From: Hysterangium stoloniferum
Lineage: Eukaryota > Basidiomycota > Agaricomycetes > Hysterangiales > Hysterangiaceae
Length of the DNA: 64,000 nt
Direction: 5' to 3'
Assembly (NCBI GenBank): GCA_015178975.1
Contig: WHVD01000028.1
Location: 310,001 to 374,000 of the forward strand
The notes below the pieces were generated by a model that worked only from the letters and a program-made list of their open reading frames with translations, was not told where the DNA came from and made no database searches. Position 1 is the stretch's first letter; every line of letters starts with the position of its first letter. A program made the position numbers and the translations under genes. This document shows positions 11,298-22,518 of this stretch, in pieces.

Positions 11298-14094
11298 CTA
11301 ATCTTTTGACCTGTTTATAAATATTTTTACTGTTTGATAAATAGTATAAAATATATATAAACTACCTAGTATTGTGACATGCGATGGAACACCATGCTTG
11401 GAATATATGTGGGTGATGAATAATTCGGCTAACTGTACAGATGTTATCGTATCATATGTTGGAATGAAAATACTTTGCTTTGAGAGCCAATCCACAACAA
11501 CTAGGATTGCTGTGTGACCTTCAGATGCCGGTAGGTGCTCGATGAAATCCATAGAAATTGAGTGCCAAGGTTCTTCCGGTATCGGTAATTGTTTGAGTAG
11601 GCCATATGGTTTGTGTCACTGTGATTTAGAGTGTAAACACATAGTACAAGATTTACAATAGTGCTTAACAAAATCTCGGATGCCAGGCCATGTATATTCT
11701 CTTCTAATGAGTGAGAGGGTCTTATTGAGGCCGAAATGTCCTGAGATCGGGTGGTCGTGCTTATGTTGTAGGATTTGCAGCCAAAGGGTGTCGGAATCCG
11801 GTACATAAATGCAATTGTCAAGTCTAATGAAACCTTGTGAGTCTAATGACCATCGGGGTTGATTGGGGTCGGATGGGTTATCGAGGTGTGCTTTGGTGAC
11901 TGGGTCTAATGGAATTGCCGATAGTATATCTTGATGTAACTTTTCAGTATCCATAAGGATAACACTTCACAAGACTGGATGAATGAGGTAAGTGGCTCGG
12001 ATAGATGCAGACAGTTGTTCCGATGAAAACATAGGCTTGAAATTATGCGGATTAACTGTGGCGTAGTCGCTACTCCCCTCTTTAGGATAGATGTCCCATT
12101 GTCTAGTCATAGCGTCGGGTTTTCCACCAAGGTGGCCAGGATGGAAGCGAATTACCATGTTGAAGGCAGAGAGGTATTCGGACCAATGAGCTTGTCGACG
12201 GGTGAGAAGTTTCATGGTTGAAAAGTAAACTAAATTTTTGTGGTCGGTAATAACATCTATTGGGTGGGCCGATCCCTCCAAATAAGGTCGCCATGTCTTG
12301 AATGCTTCAAATATTGCAAGTAGTTCCTTATTGTGAACATCATAGTTGAGTTCGGGCGCCGAAAATGTGCGAGACAGAAAAGCTACTGGGTGTACTTCAC
12401 CATCAGTGTCCAAAATGGACAATATTGCAGCAAGCACATAGTCTGAGGCATCAGTTTCCACAATGAGTTGAACGTCGGGCTTCCAGTGCGACAAAATAGG
12501 GGCAGATGTAAATGCACTTTCAATTCCTGGAATGCCGATCGGCATTCTTCAGAAAAATTCCACAGGGCATATTTACGAGTAAGACGAGTGAGTGGAACGG
12601 TAATTTTTGAGTAGTTGTGAATGAAATGACGATAAAAATTGGTGAAGCCTAAAAAGAACTAAATATCTTTAACCTTTCGGGGTTCCGGCCAATCTTGAAT
12701 GACTTGAATTTTAGAGTCGTCCATGCGGAGACCATCAGGTCCCATCATAAAACCTAAGTATTCAACTGTGTCGACATTGAAAGAACATTTTTTACCATTC
12801 ACAAAAAGACCATGTTTTCGGAGTCTTCAGAGAATATGAGGATGTCGTCTAAGTACACAATAACAAAGATGTTGAGGAGGTCGGAAAAGAGGTCATTGAT
12901 AAAACGTTGAAAGACCGACGGAGCATTGGTGAGGCTGAAAGGCATTATTAACCATTCGAAGGAGCCATAGCGAGTGTGAAAAGCCATTTTCCATTCGTCA
13001 CCTTCGGCGATCCGAACCAAATGATAGGCCTGCTTGAGGTCTATCTTTGTATAGATTTGGGCCTTCCAAGGGGCATCGAGTAAATTGGAGATTAGTGGTA
13101 ACGGGTACTTATCTTTTTGAGTGATCGCACTTAGTCCTCAAAAGTCAATGCAAAGCCGAAGGGAACCGTCGTTTTTCTGAACGAATAGGACAGGGGCTCC
13201 ATAAGGAGACTTTGAGGGTTGGATAAAACCTATAGCCAGATGTTCATCCAAGAAATCTCGGATAGCCAATAGTTCAGACTGCAAGAGAGGATAAACTGGG
13301 CCTAGGGGCAGATGTGAACCATCTTCAATATCAATTTTCAAATCGTAAGGCCTGTGAGGGGCGAGTCGATCAGCTTTTTGTTTACTGAAGACATCTGCAA
13401 ATTCATGGTATTTTTCAGGAACACCTTCCAAATCTGCGATCGGTTCGGCCACTGGGGATGCAAAGTGACCAGTAACTTCACCAACTTTAAGATTGACTGT
13501 AAATGCTCAGGAGCCATCCAACTTGATGGCTCTCATAAAGGCTGTGGCATTTATTAGAGAGACGGGCGGCGGAGAGCTCAGATTTGCCACAGGGGCCAGA
13601 GGTGCTGTAGAGGCCATATTTGCCAAAACAGGCGGAAATGGACCAGTCGTATCGGGTGCAGACGAGGTTCGGAAATGGATACTCCTCAATACCCAATCAA
13701 TCAACAGATTGTAGCGGGTGAGCCAGTTATGTCCTAGAACCACGGAGCAGCTCAGGTCCAACTGTGTTACAAAAAACGTAACTGTCTGAAAGGTTCCACA
13801 CAGGAACTGAAGTTGGAGTTCGCAGGCTTGCAAGATTACGGAGTTAGAGGTACCATCAAAAAGTCAGAGTGGAATCAGATCTATTGTATAGGTTTTTAAC
13901 TGATTTTTTCGGGAAAAACTTGTATCTATAAAACAATGGGTTGAACCTGAATCTATGAGAGCTCGAAAAGTGAGACTCCCGAGGGGTTCCGAAGTAAGAT
14001 TTATGAACAAGGAATTAGGATCATACAGGGTGGATGCGTTAAGGTGACAATTTTCCGGTGTGTGAGGAGATTCAATGCAACTCTCCAACCGCAC
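11298..14094 (-). pseudogene. Gypsy pol: protease, RT, RNase H, integrase N-terminus
   Basis: Minus-strand order is as follows. Retropepsin (RALIDSGSTHCFID, about 13980) is followed by a VVLGHNWL motif (about 13740). Reverse transcriptase fingers lie near 13300-13140 and palm near 13020-12799, with catalytic YLDD and [16 protein letters not shown]. RNase H lies near 12520-12100 (ETDASDY, LSRTF, ITDHKNL). The integrase HHCC zinc domain lies near 11750-11630 (H-X3-H within HKHDHPISGH, then CKSCTMC). The first part of the integrase core lies at 11552-11350 (DFIEHLP, VVVDWLSK). In-frame stops and frameshifts occur after SLRLCIDF (13138), after 12799, and between RNase H and integrase, so no functional polyprotein can be made. 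Confidence 0.9.
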
Positions 14095-14503
14095 GGAATC
14101 CAGAGAGTTGCTTAATCTTTTTTCGACTCGGCAGCCGGCTTAGCTGGTTGGGAGGTCGTGGCCGTATTGGCCGATCGGGCTTTTGTGGCCTTTGGGCATG
14201 CAGTGACTCAGTGTCTGGGATCTGCACACAACGAACAAAGGTTGTTGTCCATTCGGCATTGCTTTTCCTGTGGTAGGAGCTTGCCATCGGAGCTGAGTTT
14301 GCCAGTTAAGTCGGGTTTGTCTTTATCTTGAGACTTATTCGACTGTTTGCCCTTGCCTTTTTTGTCATTAGACCCTTTGTTTTCAGACTTCTTATCGGAG
14401 GTCGAGTTGCCACTGTTGTTGGTGTTTGATTACCAGACTTGTTGGCATCCTTATTGTCTGATGATTTCTTGTCTGAGGGGTTTTCACGACTAATTTCCGA
14501 ACA

Positions 14504-15412
14504 TCATTCCCAGTATCGGGCGTCTGCATTTTGAGCTTTCAGATGCATGAGAGGGAGGGTCTTCGGTTTTCCAGTCTCTCCTTTGGAAACTTCGTCTTTG
14601 AGGCAAGACGAGAGGCCGGAGTAAAACTGGTAATGAAGGGCCAAATCGCCCCAGTCGCAATGCACGGCAAGGTTGTTGAACTGGATGATGTAATTGGTGA
14701 TGCGCTGGGTGTCTTTCATTTTGAGATTAGAAAGTGTGGTTTCAGCATCGCTGGTTTGGTCATAGGGACCAAAGTTGGTTTCGAGTTCCTCAACAAAGGC
14801 ATCCCAATCATGAAGCCAGTCGGGATCTTTGGAGGTGAGGCCAGAAAATGCGGGTTAAAACCAGGCTGCTGTGGAATCCTTAAGGTATGAGAGTGTGAAG
14901 TTTATCTTTCAGTCATCCGTTGCGAATGCAGCCGGGCGGTCCCGAAAATTGAATCGACATTGCATAAGAAATGTCGGCAATTTCTTCAGGTTTGAGCCAG
15001 TGAATGGTTTGGGTTTGTTAACTCGGGTTTGCCCAGGTTCCTTTTCCTTGATATTGCTTCTAAGGAATTCATTAAGGGATCCTAGGGTACCTGAGAACAA
15101 TTCCCATGTCTCTTCAGGGTCGAGAGCCAGTTTCTTTTTCGCAGACTTCTTGGAACCACTAGCCTGAGGTTGGTCGCCATCCTCGGGTTCGTGTTCCAGA
15201 GCTGGTTGGTTGTTAACCTCTTCAGTTGCTTCGGGTTCAGTTGCTTCAGTTACTTCTTCAGCATCGCCGGTAATCTCCACAAAGTGAGATTCTTCGGAGG
15301 TTTCTGGTAGCGGGGTTCTCTGGGTAGCTCGGGCTGTATACAGGAAAGGAGACTTGAGAGTGGAAGATTCTGCTTCGCCGCTTGGCTTGGCATCTTTTTT
15401 TCTTGGAGGCAT
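14504..15412 (-). pseudogene. Gypsy gag, frameshifted
   Basis: Starts MPPRKKDAKPSG at 15412, about 40 bp inside the 5' LTR. It continues as an acidic Ser/Glu-rich N-terminus to a capsid-like region (KPKPFTGSNLKKLPTFLMQC, about 15020-14960), where a stop follows at 14909. The gag frame resumes downstream at 14719-14504 (TNYIIQFNNLAVHCDW...LHYQFYSGL), which matches retrotransposon gag cores. At least one frameshift separates the pieces. The order gag then pol on the minus strand fits the LTR orientation. Confidence 0.8.
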
Positions 15413-15450
15413 GATTAAACGGAAAATGCGAGTGTGAAATCAGAATATAC

Positions 15451-16013
15451 TGTTAAGAACTGAAAACTGACTAATGTCGGTGGCTGACAGGGACCGATTG
15501 GAAGGACTTGGCTTCAGCTTATGTGCTGTGCCCTCGCAAATATCTGTAGGGTGTCCTTAAATTTCGGACGGGCAAAGACTAATCCTAAAGAGTTCCTTTC
15601 GGCGAGATACTGATCAGGACTGAAGGACAAGTCAAGTGTTGGGGCAAGGGGTCTGGGCCGGGAGTGGGCGAGCACACGTGAAGGCGGATGAGGGGATCCT
15701 TAGTATGAGACTGTTACAGACGTATGAGGGTATTCTGAGTCAATATTCTGATTGCCTAGTAACTACAACTATAGATAGACATATGTGAAACATAGGATAG
15801 AATGGATCAACATAATAAAAGGGACGTATCAAAAGTTTAACCAGATAATACGAGTATATTTGACGTGGGCATAAACAGAGTTTGATCATCGCGAAAGCAT
15901 ACATCAGCTTCGGGGGCCGATGGTTTCCGATGTGGTGACTTGAATAGTAACTTGAATTGTTGATAAGTGGCAATAACCTCGGGGACCGATAGGGTTGCGA
16001 CACGGTCGTAACA
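15451..16013 (-). repeat. 5' LTR of the chromovirus
   Basis: About 563 bp with ends TGTTAAGAACTG and GGTCGTAACA on the plus strand. It differs from the 3' LTR by scattered substitutions and small indels, so the insertion is not recent. The outer flank is GTAAG. Confidence 0.9.
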
Positions 16014-18338
16014 GTAAGCAATAATTGCATACTGAACACAAGAACAAAATGATACAATGTATTATCTGCTCAAATTGTTGGTATTCACATTAATCCACAA
16101 ATCCAATTCTATGCTATTATATTATATTGTAATTATGAAAGAGGGGGAGTTTGACTAAAAACAACTATAATTTCTGTTCTACTCAAAACATAGTAAGAAG
16201 AATAAAGGGGGCAGTGGATTCCTGGTGTAACACCTTGTGCATGCTCACACAGCCCTATTTCTAACAGTGGTTTGGTTCAGAACATTTGGCTCCATGTGAG
16301 TTGGATACAATACTAGTTTTACAATTAGAGCATTCAAAGATGATATACAGTCACATACTGTGCAATAGTGTCGGTATGACTAAAATCATACCTGCCAGTG
16401 GAGTACTCTAGCTCCCCACATTCATCAGAGTCCATCTCAGAGAGCCAGCTTTCACTGAGAAACTTTTCACCAGTTTTTTGACTGGGGAATGTTGGGAGAG
16501 CCTCCGAGAGTCTCTTTGCGGGTGGGGCCAATTGCCCTGGGTGATGTGACCATTGCTGTTCAAACGAAGGCTCAAATGTACAGCATCGATATCCCTCATC
16601 CACAGACTGACAACAGCAGCCCTCCATTCCTTTCTCAAGATAGTATACACAGGGGCATCATCTTCAAAGTCAGACTCATCAGAGCTCATTCCATCAACAC
16701 CCAAATTGTACAGAGCCTGGAGATGACAGTGAAGGTCAGGGTGACCCTTGGCTGCTCTGATGCGACAATAATATAACTATACAGTCCAATTTATATTTTT
16801 TTTGTCATGCATATGGTTACAACAGCTCACCGTAAGCTTCTGCCGACGTCTCACAGCTGGCTAAGATGAAGGGCAGTAGCAATGTCTGATACGGCTTCCT
16901 TTTGCTGTTCTTTATATTTTTTAATCAAATAGCCCATGTGCTGAATGAAGCGCTTTTTTTATGTCAACTTTGTCTTTATAATCGTGCCAGCTGACCGCAA
17001 CAAAATCTTCAGTGAATATCTGGGCCACTTTCTTATTCCACCCTGACCCAGGCAGACTGAGCAAATTATAATGAAGTTTGCTTTAGAGGGACCATCAAGC
17101 TGCTGTGCTGTGAGAATTCATTGTTTTCTAAATGACATGATATCATGTAGACAGACATCAGGTCAGTAAAAATCGCTAAGATTCATTTGCAATTTCGAGT
17201 CATTGTTCGTTGTTCTTTTTGACAATCGGTAATTACATTTAATAGAACCTTCTTACACTGTAAATATCAAATATCGAGGTCTTATTATTCCAAAATGTGA
17301 AAAATTATCAGTAATATGCCGGAAACATGGACCTTGGCAGCTAGAGGTTCTCTCCTACACATGTACATGGTGGAGCCCTAGGACAAACTAGAAGCTCCAT
17401 TTCACAGACAAGAGGTGAGACAAGGGATTGAATATTCCCCACAACATGTCCTGTCATGGACGACAGCTGATTTTTGGGCCCATGAGGATTGACGAAAATG
17501 ATACCTAGAAGGATAAAGCATATGCCTGCTACTATTCACATTCCAATTCCCTGAGGGAGAATTGTATACATCTAAGTGTATAGTTCTATAATTGGTATTA
17601 TTAGGTGAAGCAAAATATTGACTGACCTGTGTTTGTTCAGATGCCACCAATGGGTCCTGTGTCCTGATGGAGATGGGAGCAGTTGTGGCCCTTGGAGAGA
17701 CTTGAATTGTCTGTGTGAAGATGTCCATATTTTAATAATTCCCAAAGATCCTTCATTCAGAATAGAAGTGGCAACCACATTAACACCCAACCGTTGGGGA
17801 AAAACCTTCATTATAGAGAATGATTCAAGATTCATAAAGGGACCTCAGATATAGGCAAGTGCTCACTGCAAATGAATTGATTTGTTGTTGTCCTGCACAA
17901 CCTATCCAAACAAGACTATGTGATTCATTTTCACCTGCTCTCAGGGTGACAATTATGGGGGGGAGGCTAGGGGTTTGATATAGCACTCTTTTGGTTACTG
18001 GGAGATTATTGGGGGGGGTAAAAACAGTTAAGTATGTTCCATCGAGTATGACCAGGTGTTTTTGATCAGGGGTCAGCATTATATATATACTTAATAAACA
18101 GTCTTCAGTGTATATCACCGGTAATTATAAAGCTTCCAAACTCATGCAGCTGAATTCAATGGAATCTCCCAAATAGATATCCCATTAAGGATATCCAAAC
18201 ACCTTTGAGTTATGTCAATTAAATGTAAGCTAAGCATGTAATGTGCCCTCAAACAAATGACATACAAGACACTTTGTTCACCAGCTATAACTAGACGATT
18301 ACACCCATGGATAAATTCCTGTGTTTAGGATCATCATC
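16014..18338. other. Transposon-derived spacer
   Basis: Apart from the ORF at 16408-16704 I recognise no gene. Minus-strand ORFs at 17402-18118 are short and unassigned. The region reads as old transposon sequence next to the Tc1 element. Confidence 0.4.
16408..16704 (-). pseudogene. Fragment of a transposon-associated hypothetical ORF
   Basis: Begins MGVDGMSSDESDFEDD, followed by KEWRAAVVSLWMRDIDAVHLSLR and an NWPHPQRDSRRLS segment. It resembles a hypothetical ORF I associate with DNA transposons in Agaricomycetes (acidic GVDGMSSDESD motif, then a WLR-D-LH-R core). That link is from memory, not a search. It is truncated by a stop at 16408, and related sequence seems to continue in another frame to about 16334. 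Function unknown. Confidence 0.5.
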
Positions 18339-18866
18339 CTACTGGAAAGTGGCCTCACCTGCTGGAATCTCCAAATATTCAATGCTCTGGGACAAATTCT
18401 GAGCCAGGATCTCCACATATTGTGCAGAATCCATCCATCCTTCAATCTTTGCAAGCCTTCCCACTCCATTCCAACCCATACAGCCCCAGACCATGATATT
18501 TCCACCTCCATGCTTGACAGTAGGTTGGGTTATCCTATCAGAAAGTGGTTCTCCAGCTTTCTTCCACACATATTGATGTCCATCTGACCCAATCCTATTT
18601 ATTTTGGTCTCATCAGTCCAAAATACCCTCTTCCAGTCATCCACTGTCCAGTGTTGGTATTTGAGGACAAAGCTTAACCTGGCCTTTCTATGTTGAGCCT
18701 TCAACAAGGGCCTTTTTGCCTTGACTACTGCTTTGAAACTATGGTCCTCCTGACTGTGCTAGGTGACACATTATATTGATTGATACTGTGAATGTAATGT
18801 GTAGCTTGGACAGCATTATCTAACTGGCCAGAGGGGATTGGCCAGAGGGGATTTGATGCATGATCC

Positions 18867-18994
18867 TGTTAGATTGAGTAATGCTAGCAGTGCTTCCCAG
18901 GGTCAGGTGGTGTAATGGTTAACACCCCTGCTATATATGCAGAAGCCCTGGGTTCAATCCCCAGTCTGGCCATTCATTTTCTACACTTTCAACA
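18867..18994 (+). repeat. TRIM 5' LTR
   Basis: 128 bp, TG...CA ends, followed directly by the primer-binding site. It includes the tRNA-like cassette at 18901-18972. Confidence 0.92.
18901..18972 (+). ncRNA. tRNA-like Pol III cassette in the 5' LTR
   Basis: Folds by eye as a cloverleaf. Acceptor GGTCAGG pairs with TCTGGCC (two G-U pairs), D stem GTGT with ACAC, four pairs of anticodon stem (CTGC with GCAG) around loop TATATAT, and T stem CTGGG with CCCAG around TTCAATC, with discriminator A. A box TGGTGTAATGG and B box GGTTCAATCCC both fit eukaryotic Pol III consensus. A TTTT run (18978-18981) follows within ten bases. Position 33 is A instead of the near-universal U and the top anticodon-stem pair is C-A, so translation use is doubtful. 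Formal anticodon UAU. Confidence 0.7.
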
Positions 18995-19149
18995 GGTTAT
19001 GGGCCCCGCTGTGTGCTATAGGGCATGGTTCCTGTGTGTAGAGTGAACAGCTATATTTGTGTGTGGTATAGTGGACAAGTCTGGACAAAAGAGCCAGAGA
19101 GGACCTATATCTGCTTATAGTATAGTTGAGTGCTAGCATTAAGGGAGTG

Positions 19150-19277
19150 TGTTAGATTGAGTAATGCTAGCAGTGCTTCCCAGGGTCAGGTGGTGTAATG
19201 GTTAACACCCCTGCTATATATGCAGAAGCCCTGGGTTCAATCCCCAGTCTGGCCATTCATTTTCTACACTTTCAACA
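19150..19277 (+). repeat. TRIM 3' LTR
   Basis: 128 bp, identical by eye to 18867-18994 and followed by the second GATCC. Confidence 0.92.
19184..19255 (+). ncRNA. tRNA-like Pol III cassette in the 3' LTR
   Basis: Second identical copy of the cassette at 18901-18972, with the same A box, B box and downstream TTTT. Confidence 0.7.
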
Positions 19278-19616
19278 GATCCTCCTTTGGTCAGGAGGAG
19301 AAAGCTTAGATGGACATCCTCCTTTCAGGTTTTCTTTGTCTATCTCTATCTCCTGAGCAACTCTACTGATAGTAGACTTGCTAAGACTTGTTGTAAAAGC
19401 TACATTCCTATTGGAGAGTCCATTTTGTAAGAGGGAGATGGCTTGTTCTCTTTTGAGAGGGGAAATAGCTTTCATGATAAGAATGATAGTTGAAATGTGG
19501 CATTTAATGGCACATATTAATTAGAACATCAAATAGATGTCACGTGATTTTTCCTGTAATTTTCCTAGCCCTCTAGAATATAATATGATGTAATGAAATG
19601 TGTGAAAAGAGAGGGT

Positions 19617-19822
19617 TGCAAAACTGTCCCAATGATTGGTCATTTTGAAATATTGACTGTGACACCAATATCCATCTATATTATGTAATATTGGGGTATA
19701 TCAAAGCTAGTATGTTAAGGTATATGTGAAAATAATTTCACTATTTTAGAAAATTTATTTGGTAGGTTATAAAGCATTTACTGAGAATTACCAAAACATT
19801 GGGACAGTTTTGGAAGCCACTG
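19617..19822. repeat. Inverted repeat, Tc1 terminal sequence
   Basis: GCAAAACTGTCCCAATG near 19617 is mirrored by CATTGGGACAGTTTTGG near 19799, followed by AAGCCACTGTA ending at about 19822. The outer CACTG/TA end is typical of Tc1-type terminal inverted repeats. It may be the right end of the Tc1 element at 18339-19475, or a separate 200-bp MITE derived from it. Confidence 0.6.
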
Positions 19823-20045
19823 TAAGCCTTGGTTCATGTGATTTGAATCAACATAAATAAAACAAAACAGCTACTCATTGAGACAGTTTTTTGACCCTTT
19901 ATTTTTTGACCTGTGTTCCTACTGTTATACACCAGTACAAGGCAGAGGGAGGCTGTGGGAACAATAAAACATGTCACATGACTGTATTTGTATTTGTTTG
20001 ACTGTTTAAAGTGGTTCAACTACATCCTGACTTCTTACCACTATC

Positions 20046-20311
20046 ATGAGATCTATTTCTCCTGCTCAACACTCTTCTATTGTCTCTCTCCTCAATGGAG
20101 GCTATTCCTATCACCAAATCCCGGAAAGAACTGGTCTAGACAAGAGTACTGTGAATAGGATTAGTAGGAAAGTGGATGGGAACAAGGAGAACAATCCTGG
20201 GGGCTGTCCTTCCAATTCTGGTCATGACAAACAGTCAATAATCTGTCAAATCAGCTCTGGACAGCTTGATAATGCAGTTCAGGCTACCATTTTGTCTAAT
20301 ATTTCTTTTGT
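20046..20311 (+). pseudogene. Second Tc1 transposase fragment (N-terminal)
   Basis: MRSISPAQHSSIVSLLNGGY, then a helix-turn-helix with LDKSTVNRISRKVDGNKENN and GGCPS, and a short linker SSGQLDNAVQAT shared with the first Tc1 copy. It stops at TAG soon after. No catalytic domain follows, so it is a truncated relative in head-to-head orientation to the first copy. Confidence 0.75.
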
Positions 20312-20993
20312 TTAGTATTTCTTTGGTTCCATAGTACTTATAAGTATGCTGTACCGTAGCAGATACCTTAGTCAATTCCACTACCCTGTGACAACTGAGC
20401 TACTATTTGTTATATATTATGGCCCCCATTCCACATTGCTGAACTATACCAGACTTCTGATTATTCAAACCAAACTCCTGAATCCACAAACTAACACTAA
20501 TCCCAACTCAGTTACATCAAAGAGCTAACCATGAACCCAAACTGAACTGAAACCAACCCTGCCCCAAGTTGCTGAACAGATATTGATAACCTGATAAAAA
20601 GACACCAAACCAACTGATCCTGATAAAAGGACCCCGAACCAACTGACTCTGATCTAAATACAAAACTGACCCTGACCAATCACTGAAGTACCAAACTATT
20701 CCAACCTCAACTCAGTTCACCCCTAAACGACTCCAGAAATATGTCATCCCAACCAAACCTTTTCCAACTCATATCAGATGAAAGGTTCAACAGTACAAAA
20801 TGGTATTCCTGGAAGGAAACCATCTTGTCAGCAGCCCATGCAAGAGAGGTATGTATATGGGTACCTAAGTGGGAGTATTACTAAACCATTGACAATGACA
20901 TCCAAGCAGTGGGGAAGGTCTGGATTATGTCAGTGCATTCTAAAGAAGAGAAATAAGCTTGATCTCCACACCAAATTCTAACACTGAATTCAC
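20312..20993. other. Spacer between transposon fragments
   Basis: AT-rich, with several CTGA/CCAA-type near-repeats (20560-20720). Nothing coding recognised. Confidence 0.4.
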
Positions 20994-21710
20994 CTGAATG
21001 TTCCACCAGCTCTCTCCTGAATCAATATCATCATACAACTGAGTGACTATATTATCATCATGCAGGTATTTCTTGACTGGATACTGGATCAGATGCTTGG
21101 CCAATGTTGCATCTGTGACAAGGCTGAGGATCCACTGCCATGGGTCATGATAATAGAAATCAAAAGTGTATTCCTTGCCATCATACACCTCTGAAACACT
21201 GGATTTCTTAAACTGAGAGAAACATGGGCAACAGGGCCACAGCAAGAGAATGATTAGGAATAGTGGACTTACTTCAGGAACCCAGTTTCTTGCAGCTTCC
21301 AAGCCAGCTTTGTAGTCATCAAGGCTAGAAAAAGTCACCTTTCCATGTCCTGGATCAACCCAAGACCCAGTAACTCCCTTCAACATTCTTTTTGTGAACT
21401 CAGCAGAGAGCCCAGCATCAACATTAAGTTGTGCAAACTCAAAATCAGCCCGAGTTCGGAATGGGGCCCAAGGCTGCCCCATTTGATGTCGGTGTACATG
21501 TAGTAAAGCTTCACCAGTGGAAGGTGTTGGGGTGTTGGCATCATGGTAAATAAAATCATCAGGAAGGCCTGAGTGGGGATGATGCACAACCATGATGTAT
21601 GGTCCTGAGGACATCCACTGCTCTGTGCTGTTAGAATGGTGGAGTTCAGGTTCATGTATGGAAGGTGATTCAGATCCAAAGTCATTCAATTCTTCAGACT
21701 CAAATGACAT
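20994..21710 (-). pseudogene. Plavaka-type (KDZ) transposase, N-terminal fragment
   Basis: Minus-strand exon 21710-21273 (MSFESEELNDFGSES..., then PWAPFRTRADFEFAQLNVDAG) and exon 21212-20994 (EVYDGKEYTFDFYYHDPWQWI...ESWWNIQ) are joined by a clear GT-AG intron at 21213-21272. The pattern of WxPFRxRxDFEFA, a linker, EV.Y.GKEY.F.F.YRDPW, then WW matches the N-terminal region of Plavaka-type transposases of Agaricomycetes. The catalytic region, several hundred residues, is absent downstream, so this is a truncated copy. Confidence 0.72.
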
Positions 21711-21964
21711 AGCACTACTGAAGGCAGCTGGAACTGTGTGAATGTAATTCTATAAAAGAGATAAGTGAACAGGATACAAGGCTCAGAGTGCAAGGATGGT
21801 TCTGAAACAAGCACATCAGGGTCCTGTCTAAGTTCACTAGCTGGCAGTTAATAAAATAGATATCAGTCAACATTTACCAAGTAGGAAATTACTGCTTACC
21901 TTGGTGTGATTGTGATTTAAATTTCAAAGCACAGCCACATATCAACAGGCCACAAACTGTCCCT

Positions 21965-22402
21965 ATGGTTAAGCCTCACACCAGGGAACAGAGCCAGGCC
22001 TGGCATGAGCAACGCCAAATGCCACTAGTGGAAAGGCTGTCTCTGCACCCAGACAGCTCCCATAGGCCCCCAACAAGGCACCAACAGCACACTTCGAGTA
22101 CTTCCCATCACTGGACCAAGCCACATAAGGGTGCCCCAATCCAGTCAGCACCATCTCTTTTGCAACACCTCAACTCTTGGCCCCACCAGGGCATGCCTTG
22201 CCATCTCCCTAAGTTGGCAGTGAAAGGCATAGAGGGATGCAGGCCAGACTTGGAAGCAGCCACCACACATGAGGATGCATCTGTGGCACAAGGGAGTGGT
22301 GAGTGCACTGAGGGGATGGAGGTTGAAGTTTGGGGAGAGGGAGGTTACTGGAGTGATGATCTAGATGAGCTGGAGCAGGGGGTGTTAGAATTACACAGTT
22401 GA
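21965..22402 (+). other. Unassigned Pro/His-rich ORF
   Basis: 145-codon ORF with a His/Ser/Pro-rich first half and an acidic C-terminus (EVWGEGGYWSDDLDELEQG). No domain recognised. It lies between the Plavaka fragment and a solo LTR and may be part of a transposon; equally it may not be expressed. Confidence 0.25.
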
Positions 22403-22518
22403 CCAGTCTGTGATACTTTGCACACTGCCTTGCAGTGTGGGAGGGCAGGTGTAATGGGAGCAGACGTGGTGGCAGACTTTGAATTGGGCAGGTAACTACC
22501 CTAGTCTTAGATGGTAAG

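Larger units (their letters stand above)
8657..11365 (-). mobile_element. Nested gag-only retroelement fragment in the integrase
   Basis: The integrase reading stops making sense after GVPSHVT near 11375 and resumes with FVSHFFRSLG near 8640. The 2.7 kb between holds minus-strand gag-like sequence with a zinc knuckle but no recognisable pol. A damaged, possibly duplicated target sequence (GGTAGT on one side, GATCTAAGGAAATAAGT on the other) surrounds the break. No LTR pair was identified, so the element class is uncertain. The ends are given to within about 20 bp. Confidence 0.7.
5938..16013 (-). mobile_element. Decayed Ty3/gypsy chromovirus with nested insert
   Basis: Two related LTRs (15451-16013 as 5' LTR, 5938-6502 as 3' LTR) flank gag, protease, reverse transcriptase, RNase H, integrase and chromodomain remains, all on the minus strand in canonical gypsy order. 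A polypurine tract (AAAAGGGGAGA on the minus strand, about 6505-6520) lies next to the 3' LTR. The coding region has many stops and frameshifts, so it is not autonomous. The integrase is split by a gag-bearing insert at about 8657-11365. The 5-mers outside the LTRs (CCTGA left, GTAAG right) do not match, so the ends may have been changed by recombination. Confidence 0.9.
18867..19277 (+). mobile_element. TRIM retrotransposon with tRNA-like sequence in its LTRs
   Basis: Two 128-bp direct repeats (18867-18994 and 19150-19277) read as identical, start TGTTAGATTG and end TTTCAACA. They flank a 155-bp non-coding centre. A 5-bp target duplication GATCC lies at 18862-18866 and 19278-19282. The centre opens with GGTTATGGGCCCC (18995-19007), complementary to the anticodon arm of initiator tRNA-Met, as in the half-tRNA primer sites of copia elements. 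It closes with purine-rich AAGGGAG (19141-19147). These features define a terminal-repeat retrotransposon in miniature, which would need proteins from another element to move. Confidence 0.92.
18339..19475 (-). pseudogene. Tc1-type transposase, split by a TRIM insertion
   Basis: The N-terminal helix-turn-helix part is at 19475-19283 (MKAISPLKREQAISLLQNGL, then KSTISRVAQEI). The DDE catalytic part is at 18707-18339 and includes WKRVFWTDETKINRIGSDG (first Asp) and KHGGGNIMVWGCMGWNG (a Tc1 hallmark). Between them is the 411-bp TRIM with its GATCC target duplication. The host sequence is further damaged by a 14-bp tandem duplication near 18827-18852 (CAGAGGGGATTGGC twice) and a frameshift near 18740. 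It is therefore inactive independently of the TRIM. Confidence 0.88.

Noticed and set aside
18901..18972. Annotation as a functional tRNA-Ile(UAU)
   Set aside because: Base 33 is A, the first anticodon-stem pair is mismatched and the copy sits in an LTR; a tRNA-derived cassette is a safer call than a decoding tRNA.
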